A stretch of 8,655 bases of DNA. It comes from JBEGTT01 sp041179245 (GTDB lineage Bacteria; Pseudomonadota; Gammaproteobacteria; Burkholderiales; Rhodocyclaceae). The stretch lies in assembly GCA_041179245.1 (NCBI GenBank), contig JBEGTT010000165.1, positions 1 through 8,655 on the forward strand, in the 5' to 3' direction. The position numbers and the translations under genes are program-made. Numbering within the stretch: the first letter of the stretch is position 1; the number at the start of each line of letters is the position of its first letter. Shown piece by piece: positions 1-6,942 of this stretch. The notes below the pieces were generated by a model. It worked only from the letters and a program-made list of their open reading frames with translations. It ran no database searches and was not told where the DNA came from.

Positions 1-1
1 T

Positions 2-943
2 CGTCAAGCCGCTGAACAGCGATTAACGGCTTTATGGCAACCCGTCTTTTTCCATGTCTTAGAAAATATACCCATCCAGCTACCCGCCATTTCAGCAGCC
101 AACAGAAGCAAAATTCTGGTCATCTGGATACACATGACCGAATTGGTTACCGGCGAGGCAAGGCAACGCCTGAGGCAGCTAGCACTGGATCTGGAGTTTG
201 ATCGAACGGCTGGTTCAATGCTTGGAAATCATCGTATGCGTGATCGACTGATCGCTACGGTAGCCCTTGGCAGACTGCAGAGTAATCTGTTTTGGGGTGA
301 ACTCGCTGCACTCGTGCGTGACCCACATCCAGTTCTATCGTTACTTGCCGTGCGCAGTTTGCTGCAAATTGACCCTAAACGTGCGGCCCCAATTCTGATG
401 TACGAAATGACCTTTAGGGAAGATTGGCCGATTCGTAATGTGGTTGCCGCACTCAGCGAAATTGATACTGCCGCTTTAGCACCAGACATCCTGAGTTCGC
501 TTCGAATGGCTCGTGAGGAAAGTCTGCCTCGTTTGCTCAGAGTCGCCGAGATGATTGATTCGGACGATCTTTGGACCTTATTAATTGGGCTACTCGATGC
601 ACATCAACCATCAGAAATTCTGATTGCTGCGTTAAAAGCGACCCGTGATCCTAGAAATCTAGACATGGTTCGCGCACTAGTTGCTCATCCAGATTGGCCG
701 GTGCGGGCCCAAGTGGCGGCAACTCTTGGCAGATTAGGTTTAGCCGAAGATTATGAACTTTTAAAATCCATGTTGAATAACACGCAATGGTGGGTGCGCT
801 ACCGGGCAGCCACTGCGTTGGTCAGCATCCCCGCCATTCCACGGCCACAGCTCATCACACTCTGCGAGAACCTTGAGGATCATTTTGCCTCAGATATTCT
901 GAAACAAGCGCTGGCTGAATCCGCAAAACGGAGGCTCGCATGA
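2..943 (+). CDS. HEAT-repeat protein, 5'-partial, first visible gene of a polysaccharide operon
   Basis: The reading frame is open from base 2 to the TGA at 941-943, giving 313 residues with no upstream stop, so the gene starts outside the window. The ATG at 134 has no Shine-Dalgarno sequence, and the 44 codons before it look like protein (ending in a hydrophobic ILVIWIH stretch), so it is probably an internal Met. The chain is made of about five or six helical-pair repeats of 28-35 residues. Typical HEAT cores are DPHPVLSLLAVRSL, DWPIRNVVAALSEI, HPDWPVRAQVAATLGRL and TQWWVRYRAATAL. HEAT repeats are protein-binding solenoids with no catalytic residues. The stop overlaps the glycosyltransferase start by 4 bp (ATGA), so the two are probably translationally coupled. 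I infer a scaffold or partner for the synthase. Whether it carries an N-terminal membrane anchor cannot be seen here. Confidence 0.85.
   Translation, partial: RQAAEQRLTALWQPVFFHVLENIPIQLPAISAANRSKILVIWIHMTELVTGEARQRLRQLALDLEFDRTAGSMLGNHRMRDRLIATVALGRLQSNLFWGELAALVRDPHPVLSLLAVRSLLQIDPKRAAPILMYEMTFREDWPIRNVVAALSEIDTAALAPDILSSLRMAREESLPRLLRVAEMIDSDDLWTLLIGLLDAHQPSEILIAALKATRDPRNLDMVRALVAHPDWPVRAQVAATLGRLGLAEDYELLKSMLNNTQWWVRYRAATALVSIPAIPRPQLITLCENLEDHFASDILKQALAESAKRRLA
930..934 (+). promoter_or_regulatory. Ribosome binding site of the glycosyltransferase gene
   Basis: GGAGG lies 5 nt before the ATG at 940, inside the last codons of the HEAT-repeat gene. Together with the ATGA stop/start overlap it supports the start at 940 and coupled translation. 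Confidence 0.7.
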
Positions 944-2325
944 AGATACTGGAAGGATTTTTCCTGCTGTATTTCATCCTGCTCAACTCAGGGTATTTGT
1001 TGCTCAACCTGCTCTCGTTGATTAGCTTACGGCAGTACATGGATAGCCATAGCTTAGATAGGTTGCCGCAAACCTATATTGGATTTGATCTACCCATCAG
1101 CCTGTTAGTCCCTGCCTACAATGAGCAAACAGGGATTGCTGCCTCAATACGATCCTTACTTCAACTGGATTACCCCGAGTTTGAAATTATCGTTATCAAT
1201 GACGGATCAAAAGATAAAACGCTGGATGTATTGAAGGAGGAATTTGAGCTAATTCCTTTTCCAGAGGTGGACTGGCGGCAAATCCCCTGCCAAGAGGTGT
1301 TAGGTATTTATCGCTCCCGCATCCATCCTGAATTACGCGTCATCGATAAGAAAAATGGTGGCAAAGCTGATGCGTTAAATGCCGGGATTAATGCATCAAG
1401 ATATCCACTGTTCTGCGGCATGGATGCGGATTCAATCCTGCAACGCGATTCCCTACTGCGCGTTGTTCAACCATTCCTTGATGATCCAAGAACAATTGCT
1501 GCGGGGGGAACCGTACGGATTGCCAACGGTTGCCGGATTAGTAGTGGCTTGCTGGAATCAGTCGGTCTTCCCAGTCATTTTATTGCCCGGTTTCAGATCG
1601 TTGAATATCTGCGCGCCTTCCTTTTTGGCCGTCTGGGCTGGTCACCGTTAAACGCCGTACTCATCATTTCCGGAGCGTTCGGCCTGTTTAAGAAAAGTGA
1701 AGTCATTGAAGCGGGTGGTTATCGCGCTGACACCGTCGGTGAGGATATGGAACTGATCGTAAGACTTCATCGACTTAATCGTCTGAAGGGTAAGGACTAT
1801 CGGATTACCTATGTGCCCGATCCGATTTGCTGGACGGAGGCTCCCGAGTCTTTAAAGGTTCTGCGGAGCCAACGCACACGTTGGCAGCGAGGGTTGGCGG
1901 AAAGCCTGACCCTGAACTGGGAACTGCTATGCCACCGGAAATCTGGGTTCGTTGGTTGGTTTGCCTTTCCGTTTTTCGTCTTGTTTGAGCTACTCGGCCC
2001 GTTCATTGAAGTCGTCGGCTACGTGCTGATGGCGATGGGTGCCTTATTAGGATTTTTCTCCTGGGAAGCCTTTCAGACCTTTATGTTTGTCGCGTTGAGT
2101 TTGGGGATATTGCTGTCTGTGACAGCCTTGCTGATGGAAGAAATGTCCTTTAGCTTATTCCCCAGAAAACGAGACGTTCTCAAACTATTCCTTGCGGCCA
2201 TTGCTGAAAATTTTGGATATAGGCAACTCATTGCGCTATGGCGATTGCAAGGGCTGCTTCGTTGGCTTGCGGGCACGAAGCAGAGCTGGGGAGACATGAC
2301 GCGTACAGGTTCACTTGAAAGTTAA
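940..2325 (+). CDS. Family 2 glycosyltransferase, membrane-embedded, processive-synthase type
   Basis: This 461-residue protein should polymerise or transfer sugar from a nucleotide sugar at the cytoplasmic face of the inner membrane. A hydrophobic segment at about residues 5-30 precedes a GT-A domain (about 50-320). Its motifs are PAYNE, VINDGSKDKT (D88), NGGKADALNAG, the DxD motif MDADS (D162, D164), VGEDMEL (E268, D269 as candidate catalytic base region) and QRTRW at 311-315. The Q-x-x-R-W motif is known from processive beta-glycan synthases such as PgaC/IcaA, BcsA and hyaluronan synthase. Hydrophobic segments follow at about 333-398 and around 415-450. There is no PilZ domain, so direct c-di-GMP control through this chain is not indicated. 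Neighbours encoding a deacetylase and an outer-membrane barrel support an exported polysaccharide. The sugar specificity cannot be read. A non-processive transferase remains possible. Confidence 0.9.
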   Translation: MKILEGFFLLYFILLNSGYLLLNLLSLISLRQYMDSHSLDRLPQTYIGFDLPISLLVPAYNEQTGIAASIRSLLQLDYPEFEIIVINDGSKDKTLDVLKEEFELIPFPEVDWRQIPCQEVLGIYRSRIHPELRVIDKKNGGKADALNAGINASRYPLFCGMDADSILQRDSLLRVVQPFLDDPRTIAAGGTVRIANGCRISSGLLESVGLPSHFIARFQIVEYLRAFLFGRLGWSPLNAVLIISGAFGLFKKSEVIEAGGYRADTVGEDMELIVRLHRLNRLKGKDYRITYVPDPICWTEAPESLKVLRSQRTRWQRGLAESLTLNWELLCHRKSGFVGWFAFPFFVLFELLGPFIEVVGYVLMAMGALLGFFSWEAFQTFMFVALSLGILLSVTALLMEEMSFSLFPRKRDVLKLFLAAIAENFGYRQLIALWRLQGLLRWLAGTKQSWGDMTRTGSLES

Positions 2326-2331
2326 TTAACA

Positions 2332-3216
2332 ATGAAAACCAAATTTCAGACACTACTTTTGATCGTTTTAAGCGTTACAACCTTTAAGTCACATGCTGCA
2401 GTCAACGATATTTTTCCTGCGGATTTTGTCCCGCTTTCACCTGAGACAACGGTTGCAACCACCTACCTATTCGATAAAACATCTGTTGGCCCCTACGCTT
2501 CGGGTAGAAAAACAGCGGACTGGAAATCAGAGGCCCAATCGGCTGTGTTTCGTTTGGCCAAGTTCAAGGAGTTAAACGGTGTGGTTGTCGCTGGCTCGTT
2601 TGTCGCCGGTTATACCCAACAATACCTTTCGGGTGACAGCATTCCCAACTACATCAATCGTTCAGCATCTGGCGTAAGGGATCTCCGATTTAACGGCACA
2701 GCATGGTTGGTGAATGACCCCAGTAAGCGCGAATTCTTGGCAGCTAACGCCACTTGGATGCTCCCAAGTGGGCAATACAACAAAAGTGATGTGCAAAACA
2801 TTGGCGAAAACCATCACCAGTTAGCGACTACGATCGCTTGGCTAAAAGGGGTTGGGCAACATTGGAATTTGGAGCTAATCGGTGAGTTAGCTTGGCATTC
2901 GGACAACCGATCTTTTTATCCCGGTGACGTCAAGCAGGAACGTGCGATGACGCATGCGCTAACCACCTACGCCCGCTATGACTGGGGGCGTGATGTTGAA
3001 ACTTATGTCGGTTATGAATGGAACGGTGGCGGTAAAACGACCCAAGACGGGATCTCACAAAATGATCCGGCCAAATGGGATCGGGCGATGATCGGATTGA
3101 TCTACCCTCTTTCACCCACCAGCCGGTTCAATTTGCGTTTGTCACGAGATTTGAATGTTGAAACCGGGTTCGCCGCCAATAAAGAATTGGCCCTTCGCTG
3201 GTTGTTCTTTTATTGA
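2332..3216 (+). CDS. Outer-membrane beta-barrel protein, SphA/MetA-pathway transporter-like
   Basis: This 294-residue protein has a Sec signal peptide (charged MKTK, hydrophobic LLLIVLSV, likely cleavage after A22 in SHA|A). The mature part alternates hydrophobic and polar residues as in beta-strands and ends in FFY, a C-terminal aromatic typical of BAM-inserted barrels. LVNDP (126-130), LPSGQY (144-149) and NIGEN (156-160) match, from memory, conserved stretches of the PF13557 'putative MetA-pathway of phenol degradation' barrels (SphA-like), where a VNDP, P(T/S)GxY, NxGxNR pattern recurs. It follows the glycosyltransferase by 6 bp and has no strong ribosome binding site, which suggests translational reinitiation. 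In this context I infer a polysaccharide exit pore or an envelope component of that machinery. It lacks the TPR domain of PgaA. An alternative is a YaiO-like barrel, or a small-molecule porin that happens to be co-transcribed. Confidence 0.8.
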   Translation: MKTKFQTLLLIVLSVTTFKSHAAVNDIFPADFVPLSPETTVATTYLFDKTSVGPYASGRKTADWKSEAQSAVFRLAKFKELNGVVVAGSFVAGYTQQYLSGDSIPNYINRSASGVRDLRFNGTAWLVNDPSKREFLAANATWMLPSGQYNKSDVQNIGENHHQLATTIAWLKGVGQHWNLELIGELAWHSDNRSFYPGDVKQERAMTHALTTYARYDWGRDVETYVGYEWNGGGKTTQDGISQNDPAKWDRAMIGLIYPLSPTSRFNLRLSRDLNVETGFAANKELALRWLFFY

Positions 3217-3226
3217 TCCCGGTTCT

Positions 3227-3231
3227 GGGAG
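3227..3231 (+). promoter_or_regulatory. Ribosome binding site of the deacetylase gene
   Basis: GGGAG sits 8 nt before the ATG at 3240 in the 23-bp gap after the barrel gene. It supports the chosen start, which also places a good signal peptide at the N-terminus. Confidence 0.65.
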
Positions 3232-3239
3232 TTTATTGA

Positions 3240-5153
3240 ATGGCAGTTCTCCTTAATCGCGTGTCCACATACCGCTTCTGGGCGGTGATCTGGATTAGCC
3301 TGATGATGGTGGGAAGTGCGTGGGCTGCTGATTCCACGGTAGCCAATAAGCCTTCACCACCGGCTACCGCCTTTGTTTTCAAGAACGTGCGTGGCCCAAC
3401 ACCAGCAAGCCAAGTGGCTGAGCCGTCTCCCGAGGCGGCTCAACCGTACGATCATGGCAGCACCAGCCGTTTGGCAATTCTTCTAACCGATGAAGATTCC
3501 TCTTGGCTAAGTTTGGTGCATGGACTACGAACCATTGGTATTCCGTTTCGGATTACACGAGATTACCGTGAGGCACTTCGCCATCGGGTGGTGATGGTTT
3601 ATCCGACAATTTCTGGACGCGTACTCAGCGGTGAGGCGCTTGAAGCTCTAGCGAATTTCCCGAAGGACGGAGGGATGCTGATTGGCGTTAATGTCGAGGG
3701 TGGCGGGCTCAACCATGTATTTGGATTTAAGAAAACGGCGCCATCCCGTAGGCGAAGTACCATTACCTTTAATACCACACACGCTTACACAGCCCATCTT
3801 GCCAGCGAAAAGGAACAATCCATTCCTTTTTCCAATCCTGCTCAGGGGGCGGAGGCTTTTGGCAGCCTCGCCTACTTAGGCGCAACCGATCCATTAGCGA
3901 TCTTTAACGATGGCACCCCGGCCATTACCCAGCACAAGGTTGGTCAGGGTACCGCAATCGCTTTCGGCATTGACCTCGGTTTTCTGCTGTCCATCGGGTA
4001 CAACAATCGTGAAGAAGGGATTGCCCGAAGCTACGCCAACGGGTTTGAGCCAACGCTCGATGTCTTGCTGCGGGTACTTCGAAACATCTACCGCGCTGGA
4101 GAACCAAATGCCGTCACCCTCCATACGGTGCCACAAGGTAAGCCGCTGTCGGTCATTCTGACGCACGATATTGACTATACGAAATCGCTAGCCAACGCGG
4201 CTGCATACGCTGAATTTGAAGCCCAAGCGGGTGTGCCCGCAACCTATTTCATACAAACCAAATATGTCCGTGACTGGAACGACAACATCTTTTTTAATCA
4301 TGAGGGTGTAGCCTTCCTGAAAAAACTTGCCGCAACGGGTGTCGAAATCGCTAGCCACTCTGTCGCACATTCGCGGGTCTATCGCCATCTTACGTTGGGA
4401 ACGGGGCAGGAACAATATCCTGACTATCGCCCCTTTGTTCGCAGTGCAACACGCACCGAGAGTGCTTCGATTTTGGGCGAGTTGCGAATCAGCCGATTCC
4501 TCCTCCAGCATTTCCTCCCGGAAGCTGAAGTAACAAGTTTTCGGCCTGGGCATCTGAGTAATCCGTATTCAGCACCTCAGGCCATGGTCGCAACGGGATA
4601 CCGTTACAGTTCATCGACCACAGCCAATAACTCACTGACCCATTTACCATTTCGATTGACCTATGGCCGGGCAGGAAAAGCTGAAGTGGGCGTCTTTGAA
4701 TTCCCCGTCACCATAGAGGACGAAGCCGCCCCTCGTTTGCTGGATCGTTTACCGCAAGCATTAGCGTTAGCGGACCGTCTTGCAAGTTATGGTGCCTCGA
4801 TGGTGGTACTCATTCATACCGACATCACTGGGCACAAATTGGAGTTCGAAAAGCATCTGGTGGCTGAATTACGAAATCGCGCATGGTTTGGCAGTATTCG
4901 ATCATTTGGCGATTTTTGGGTGGCCCGTGATGGGGTAGAAGTTGATGTGGCGGCCCGCAACAATAGCCTACAGGTTCACCTGCATTCACTCAAAGCGGTT
5001 CAGGGTTTAGGACTGGTGCTGCCACCCGGTTATCGGGTTGAACAGGTTGAACCTGCGCAGACTACTTCGCATCAGAGCGGTGCTTACTTGGTTATTGATC
5101 TGGCTGTCGGAGATACCGCTATCACCCTTGCCCCAGAAGGCTCATCCAAATGA
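3240..5153 (+). CDS. Exported polysaccharide deacetylase-like protein (CE4/NodB fold) with N-terminal extra domain
   Basis: This 637-residue protein likely removes acetyl groups from a polysaccharide in the periplasm. A signal peptide (cleavage near AWA|AD, residue 29) is followed by a proline-rich linker to about 75. A Rossmann-like domain (about 77-290, starting RLAILLTDEDSSW) resembles the glutamine-amidotransferase-like part of some DUF2194-type proteins. The deacetylase domain (about 300-560) shows the CE4 motif set: HDID at 309-312 (catalytic base and metal Asp, in place of TFDDG), HSVAH at 373-377 (two metal His), FRPGH at 434-438 and LIHTD with H526. A beta-rich tail (about 567-637) ends the chain. 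All expected catalytic and metal residues appear present, so activity is plausible. There are no cysteines. Its stop overlaps the next start by 4 bp. The substrate is inferred to be the product of the upstream glycosyltransferase, possibly an N-acetylhexosamine polymer as in Pga and Pel. Confidence 0.88.
   Translation: MAVLLNRVSTYRFWAVIWISLMMVGSAWAADSTVANKPSPPATAFVFKNVRGPTPASQVAEPSPEAAQPYDHGSTSRLAILLTDEDSSWLSLVHGLRTIGIPFRITRDYREALRHRVVMVYPTISGRVLSGEALEALANFPKDGGMLIGVNVEGGGLNHVFGFKKTAPSRRRSTITFNTTHAYTAHLASEKEQSIPFSNPAQGAEAFGSLAYLGATDPLAIFNDGTPAITQHKVGQGTAIAFGIDLGFLLSIGYNNREEGIARSYANGFEPTLDVLLRVLRNIYRAGEPNAVTLHTVPQGKPLSVILTHDIDYTKSLANAAAYAEFEAQAGVPATYFIQTKYVRDWNDNIFFNHEGVAFLKKLAATGVEIASHSVAHSRVYRHLTLGTGQEQYPDYRPFVRSATRTESASILGELRISRFLLQHFLPEAEVTSFRPGHLSNPYSAPQAMVATGYRYSSSTTANNSLTHLPFRLTYGRAGKAEVGVFEFPVTIEDEAAPRLLDRLPQALALADRLASYGASMVVLIHTDITGHKLEFEKHLVAELRNRAWFGSIRSFGDFWVARDGVEVDVAARNNSLQVHLHSLKAVQGLGLVLPPGYRVEQVEPAQTTSHQSGAYLVIDLAVGDTAITLAPEGSSK
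5135..5140 (+). promoter_or_regulatory. Ribosome binding site of the TIM-barrel gene
   Basis: AGAAGG ends 9 nt before the ATG at 5150, within the end of the deacetylase gene. With the ATGA overlap and the signal peptide that begins there, it supports the start at 5150. Confidence 0.5.
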
Positions 5154-6865
5154 GAAATTGGCGCAGCTTGGTTGGCCTGTTGGCACTCCTGACGATGGTG
5201 CCCCTTGCGATGGCGGCAACTTGGGTGGGTGAATGCCCAACCATAGTACCGTCTGCACGGCTTCTGGATACCGTATCAAATCCCCAAGGTATCTCTCGCT
5301 ATCTGGTAGTTGCCGACACTCGCCTCCCGAACTGCGACATGCAGCGACTGCCCATCGTCACCAAAAACATCCAAGCAGGACGCATCATCTCGCCAAGCGT
5401 TGCCGTCCGCCTGAACCAAGGGTTTGCGTTGTCCTATGAGGGCGCTGCTGACGGATTAAAACAGGCAGAGATTGTGCCGCGAGATGATCCACCTCAATCC
5501 AACACGCCACTGATCCTAGGCAACGATCTATTGGCTGAAATCTCTGTTCTCTCATTCGGGGGAGAAGAACGCGTTACAGGCTCTCTTTCCAGCATGAGGG
5601 TCACACTAAGCTGTCGCGCAGGTCACCGGACAGCCGGATTATTACTGCGTATACCAAGTAGTCATTCGTTGCCAAAGGAAGTTCCAACCGCGATTCGGTT
5701 GCAATATGAATCTAAGGGCGAATTCGCCGTAGGCATTTCTGACGAACGCCGGCTTGTTGCCGAAGATCCGTTGATATTCGCCAAAATTTACCCCGACAAA
5801 CCGAATGCAGAACTGGTTGTGCCTGCTAATGGGTTCGACAAAAACCACCTCAATGCGATCACTATTCTGTGTCCAAGCACTGACGCGACGCTTTCCATTA
5901 ATCAACTTTCTGTTGAGCCAGTACCCCGAGGGAAAACCCCGATCAGTCGGGCTACGTGGCTCTGGAACCCAAACGAATGGCGGAATGCTACCGACTTTAG
6001 ATTTCAGTCGTTGATAAACCACGGTATCAAAGTCCTCTTTATTACCGTGCCGGTTGATTTAGTGAGCGGAGAGGTCGAGCATGCGAACCAACTTGCAGCC
6101 TTCATCACAACAGCAAGACAGGCTGGCATCGAAGTCTGGGCAGTGCTCGGTGATCCCCAAGCGGTCATCGACTCCGAACGGGGGAAATTTACCCGCATGG
6201 CCCGTGCATACGACTATTACAACCGGCACAGCCCACCGGATGCACAGCTTGCGGGTATTCAATACGACATCGAACCCTATCTGAATCGGGGTTATGAGAT
6301 TGATGCCACACCGTGGCTCGCGGCATATATAGCTACGCTTCACGAGCTTAAAAAGGCTGCCAATCTTCCAATCGACTTTGCGGTTCCATTCTTTTGGGCA
6401 TCGGAAAAATCACAGCAAGGACTCCTTCTAGATGAAATTACCCCATTTGCCGATAGCTTGACGGTCATGGCATACCGTACCGATCCGTCGCAAATCCGGG
6501 CATTCGCACAACCGTTTCTAGAGTGGGGAAGCCGTACTCACCGTGAGGTCAGAATTGCCCTAGAAGCAGGCCCCATCGCGGATAGCCGACTTTTGCACTA
6601 TGCCCCAGCGAACGCAGGTCGTATGGCACTGCTTGAAAGCGGAAAATATGGAGCACTTCTAGAACTTGTTGATTCGGTAGATGCTACATCTTTGCGGACG
6701 TTTCAGCAGTATCGTTTCAGTACCCATTCGGGTGGCACAGTTAGCTTCGCCATGCGTCAACAAGAACTGCTGGATCTGGTGCCTGAACTTGAGAAACAGT
6801 GGAGCAAATGGCCTGCATTTTCCGGTGTTGCCCTACACGAATTCCTTAGCAACGGGCAGCGCTAG
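5150..6865 (+). CDS. Exported protein with beta-rich N-terminus and GH18-like TIM barrel
   Basis: This 571-residue protein has a signal peptide (hydrophobic LVGLLALL, cleavage near AMA|AT, residue 22). Residues about 25-260 are beta-rich and hold all four cysteines (29, 62, 155, 241), enough for two disulfides and consistent with a periplasmic or surface location. From about 268 a TIM-barrel pattern begins: WLWN (270-273), KVLFITV, IEVWAVLG, GIQYDIEPY (369-377), DSLTVMAYR (M440, Y442), IALEAGP (E472) and FSGVALHEF near the end. The DIE and MAY stretches align with the GH18 DxxDxDxE strand (D373, E375 kept; the two earlier Asp are A368 and Q371) and its M-x-Y strand. I infer a glycoside hydrolase or glycan-binding protein acting on the operon's polymer. 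I do not recognise a named family. It is the last gene of the operon, 22 bp before the terminator stem. Confidence 0.82.
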   Translation: MRNWRSLVGLLALLTMVPLAMAATWVGECPTIVPSARLLDTVSNPQGISRYLVVADTRLPNCDMQRLPIVTKNIQAGRIISPSVAVRLNQGFALSYEGAADGLKQAEIVPRDDPPQSNTPLILGNDLLAEISVLSFGGEERVTGSLSSMRVTLSCRAGHRTAGLLLRIPSSHSLPKEVPTAIRLQYESKGEFAVGISDERRLVAEDPLIFAKIYPDKPNAELVVPANGFDKNHLNAITILCPSTDATLSINQLSVEPVPRGKTPISRATWLWNPNEWRNATDFRFQSLINHGIKVLFITVPVDLVSGEVEHANQLAAFITTARQAGIEVWAVLGDPQAVIDSERGKFTRMARAYDYYNRHSPPDAQLAGIQYDIEPYLNRGYEIDATPWLAAYIATLHELKKAANLPIDFAVPFFWASEKSQQGLLLDEITPFADSLTVMAYRTDPSQIRAFAQPFLEWGSRTHREVRIALEAGPIADSRLLHYAPANAGRMALLESGKYGALLELVDSVDATSLRTFQQYRFSTHSGGTVSFAMRQQELLDLVPELEKQWSKWPAFSGVALHEFLSNGQR

Positions 6866-6887
6866 CTTCTACAGGTCCTCCAAAACA

Positions 6888-6915
6888 AAAACCAGCCCTT
6901 TTGAGGGCTGGTTTT
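6888..6915. terminator. Bidirectional intrinsic terminator between convergent operon and aceA
   Basis: A perfect 12-bp inverted repeat (6888-6899 with 6904-6915) encloses a 4-nt TTTG loop, with a GC-rich centre (CCAGCCC/GGGCTGG). The plus strand ends in TTTT, and the minus strand continues as TTTTTGTTTTG. It sits between the facing stop codons at 6865 and 6943, so it can end transcription from both sides. Confidence 0.92.
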
Positions 6916-6942
6916 AACTTACACAAAGAATATTGAAAATTC

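Noticed and set aside
2322..2340. Possible Shine-Dalgarno for the barrel gene
   Set aside because: Only AT-rich sequence precedes ATG 2332. No GGAG-like core is at a useful distance, so no site was annotated.
4188..4553. 121-codon minus-strand frame within the deacetylase gene
   Set aside because: It lies opposite the CE4 motif region, shows no recognisable family, and is best explained as a shadow frame.
5042..5056. Inverted repeat CAGGTT-G-AACCTG
   Set aside because: It is short, lies inside the deacetylase coding sequence and arises from a VEQVEP-encoding stretch. Nothing marks it as a terminator or operator.
5642..6022. 126-codon minus-strand frame within the TIM-barrel gene
   Set aside because: It overlaps a gene with a signal peptide and conserved motifs, and its translation is low-complexity and domain-free.
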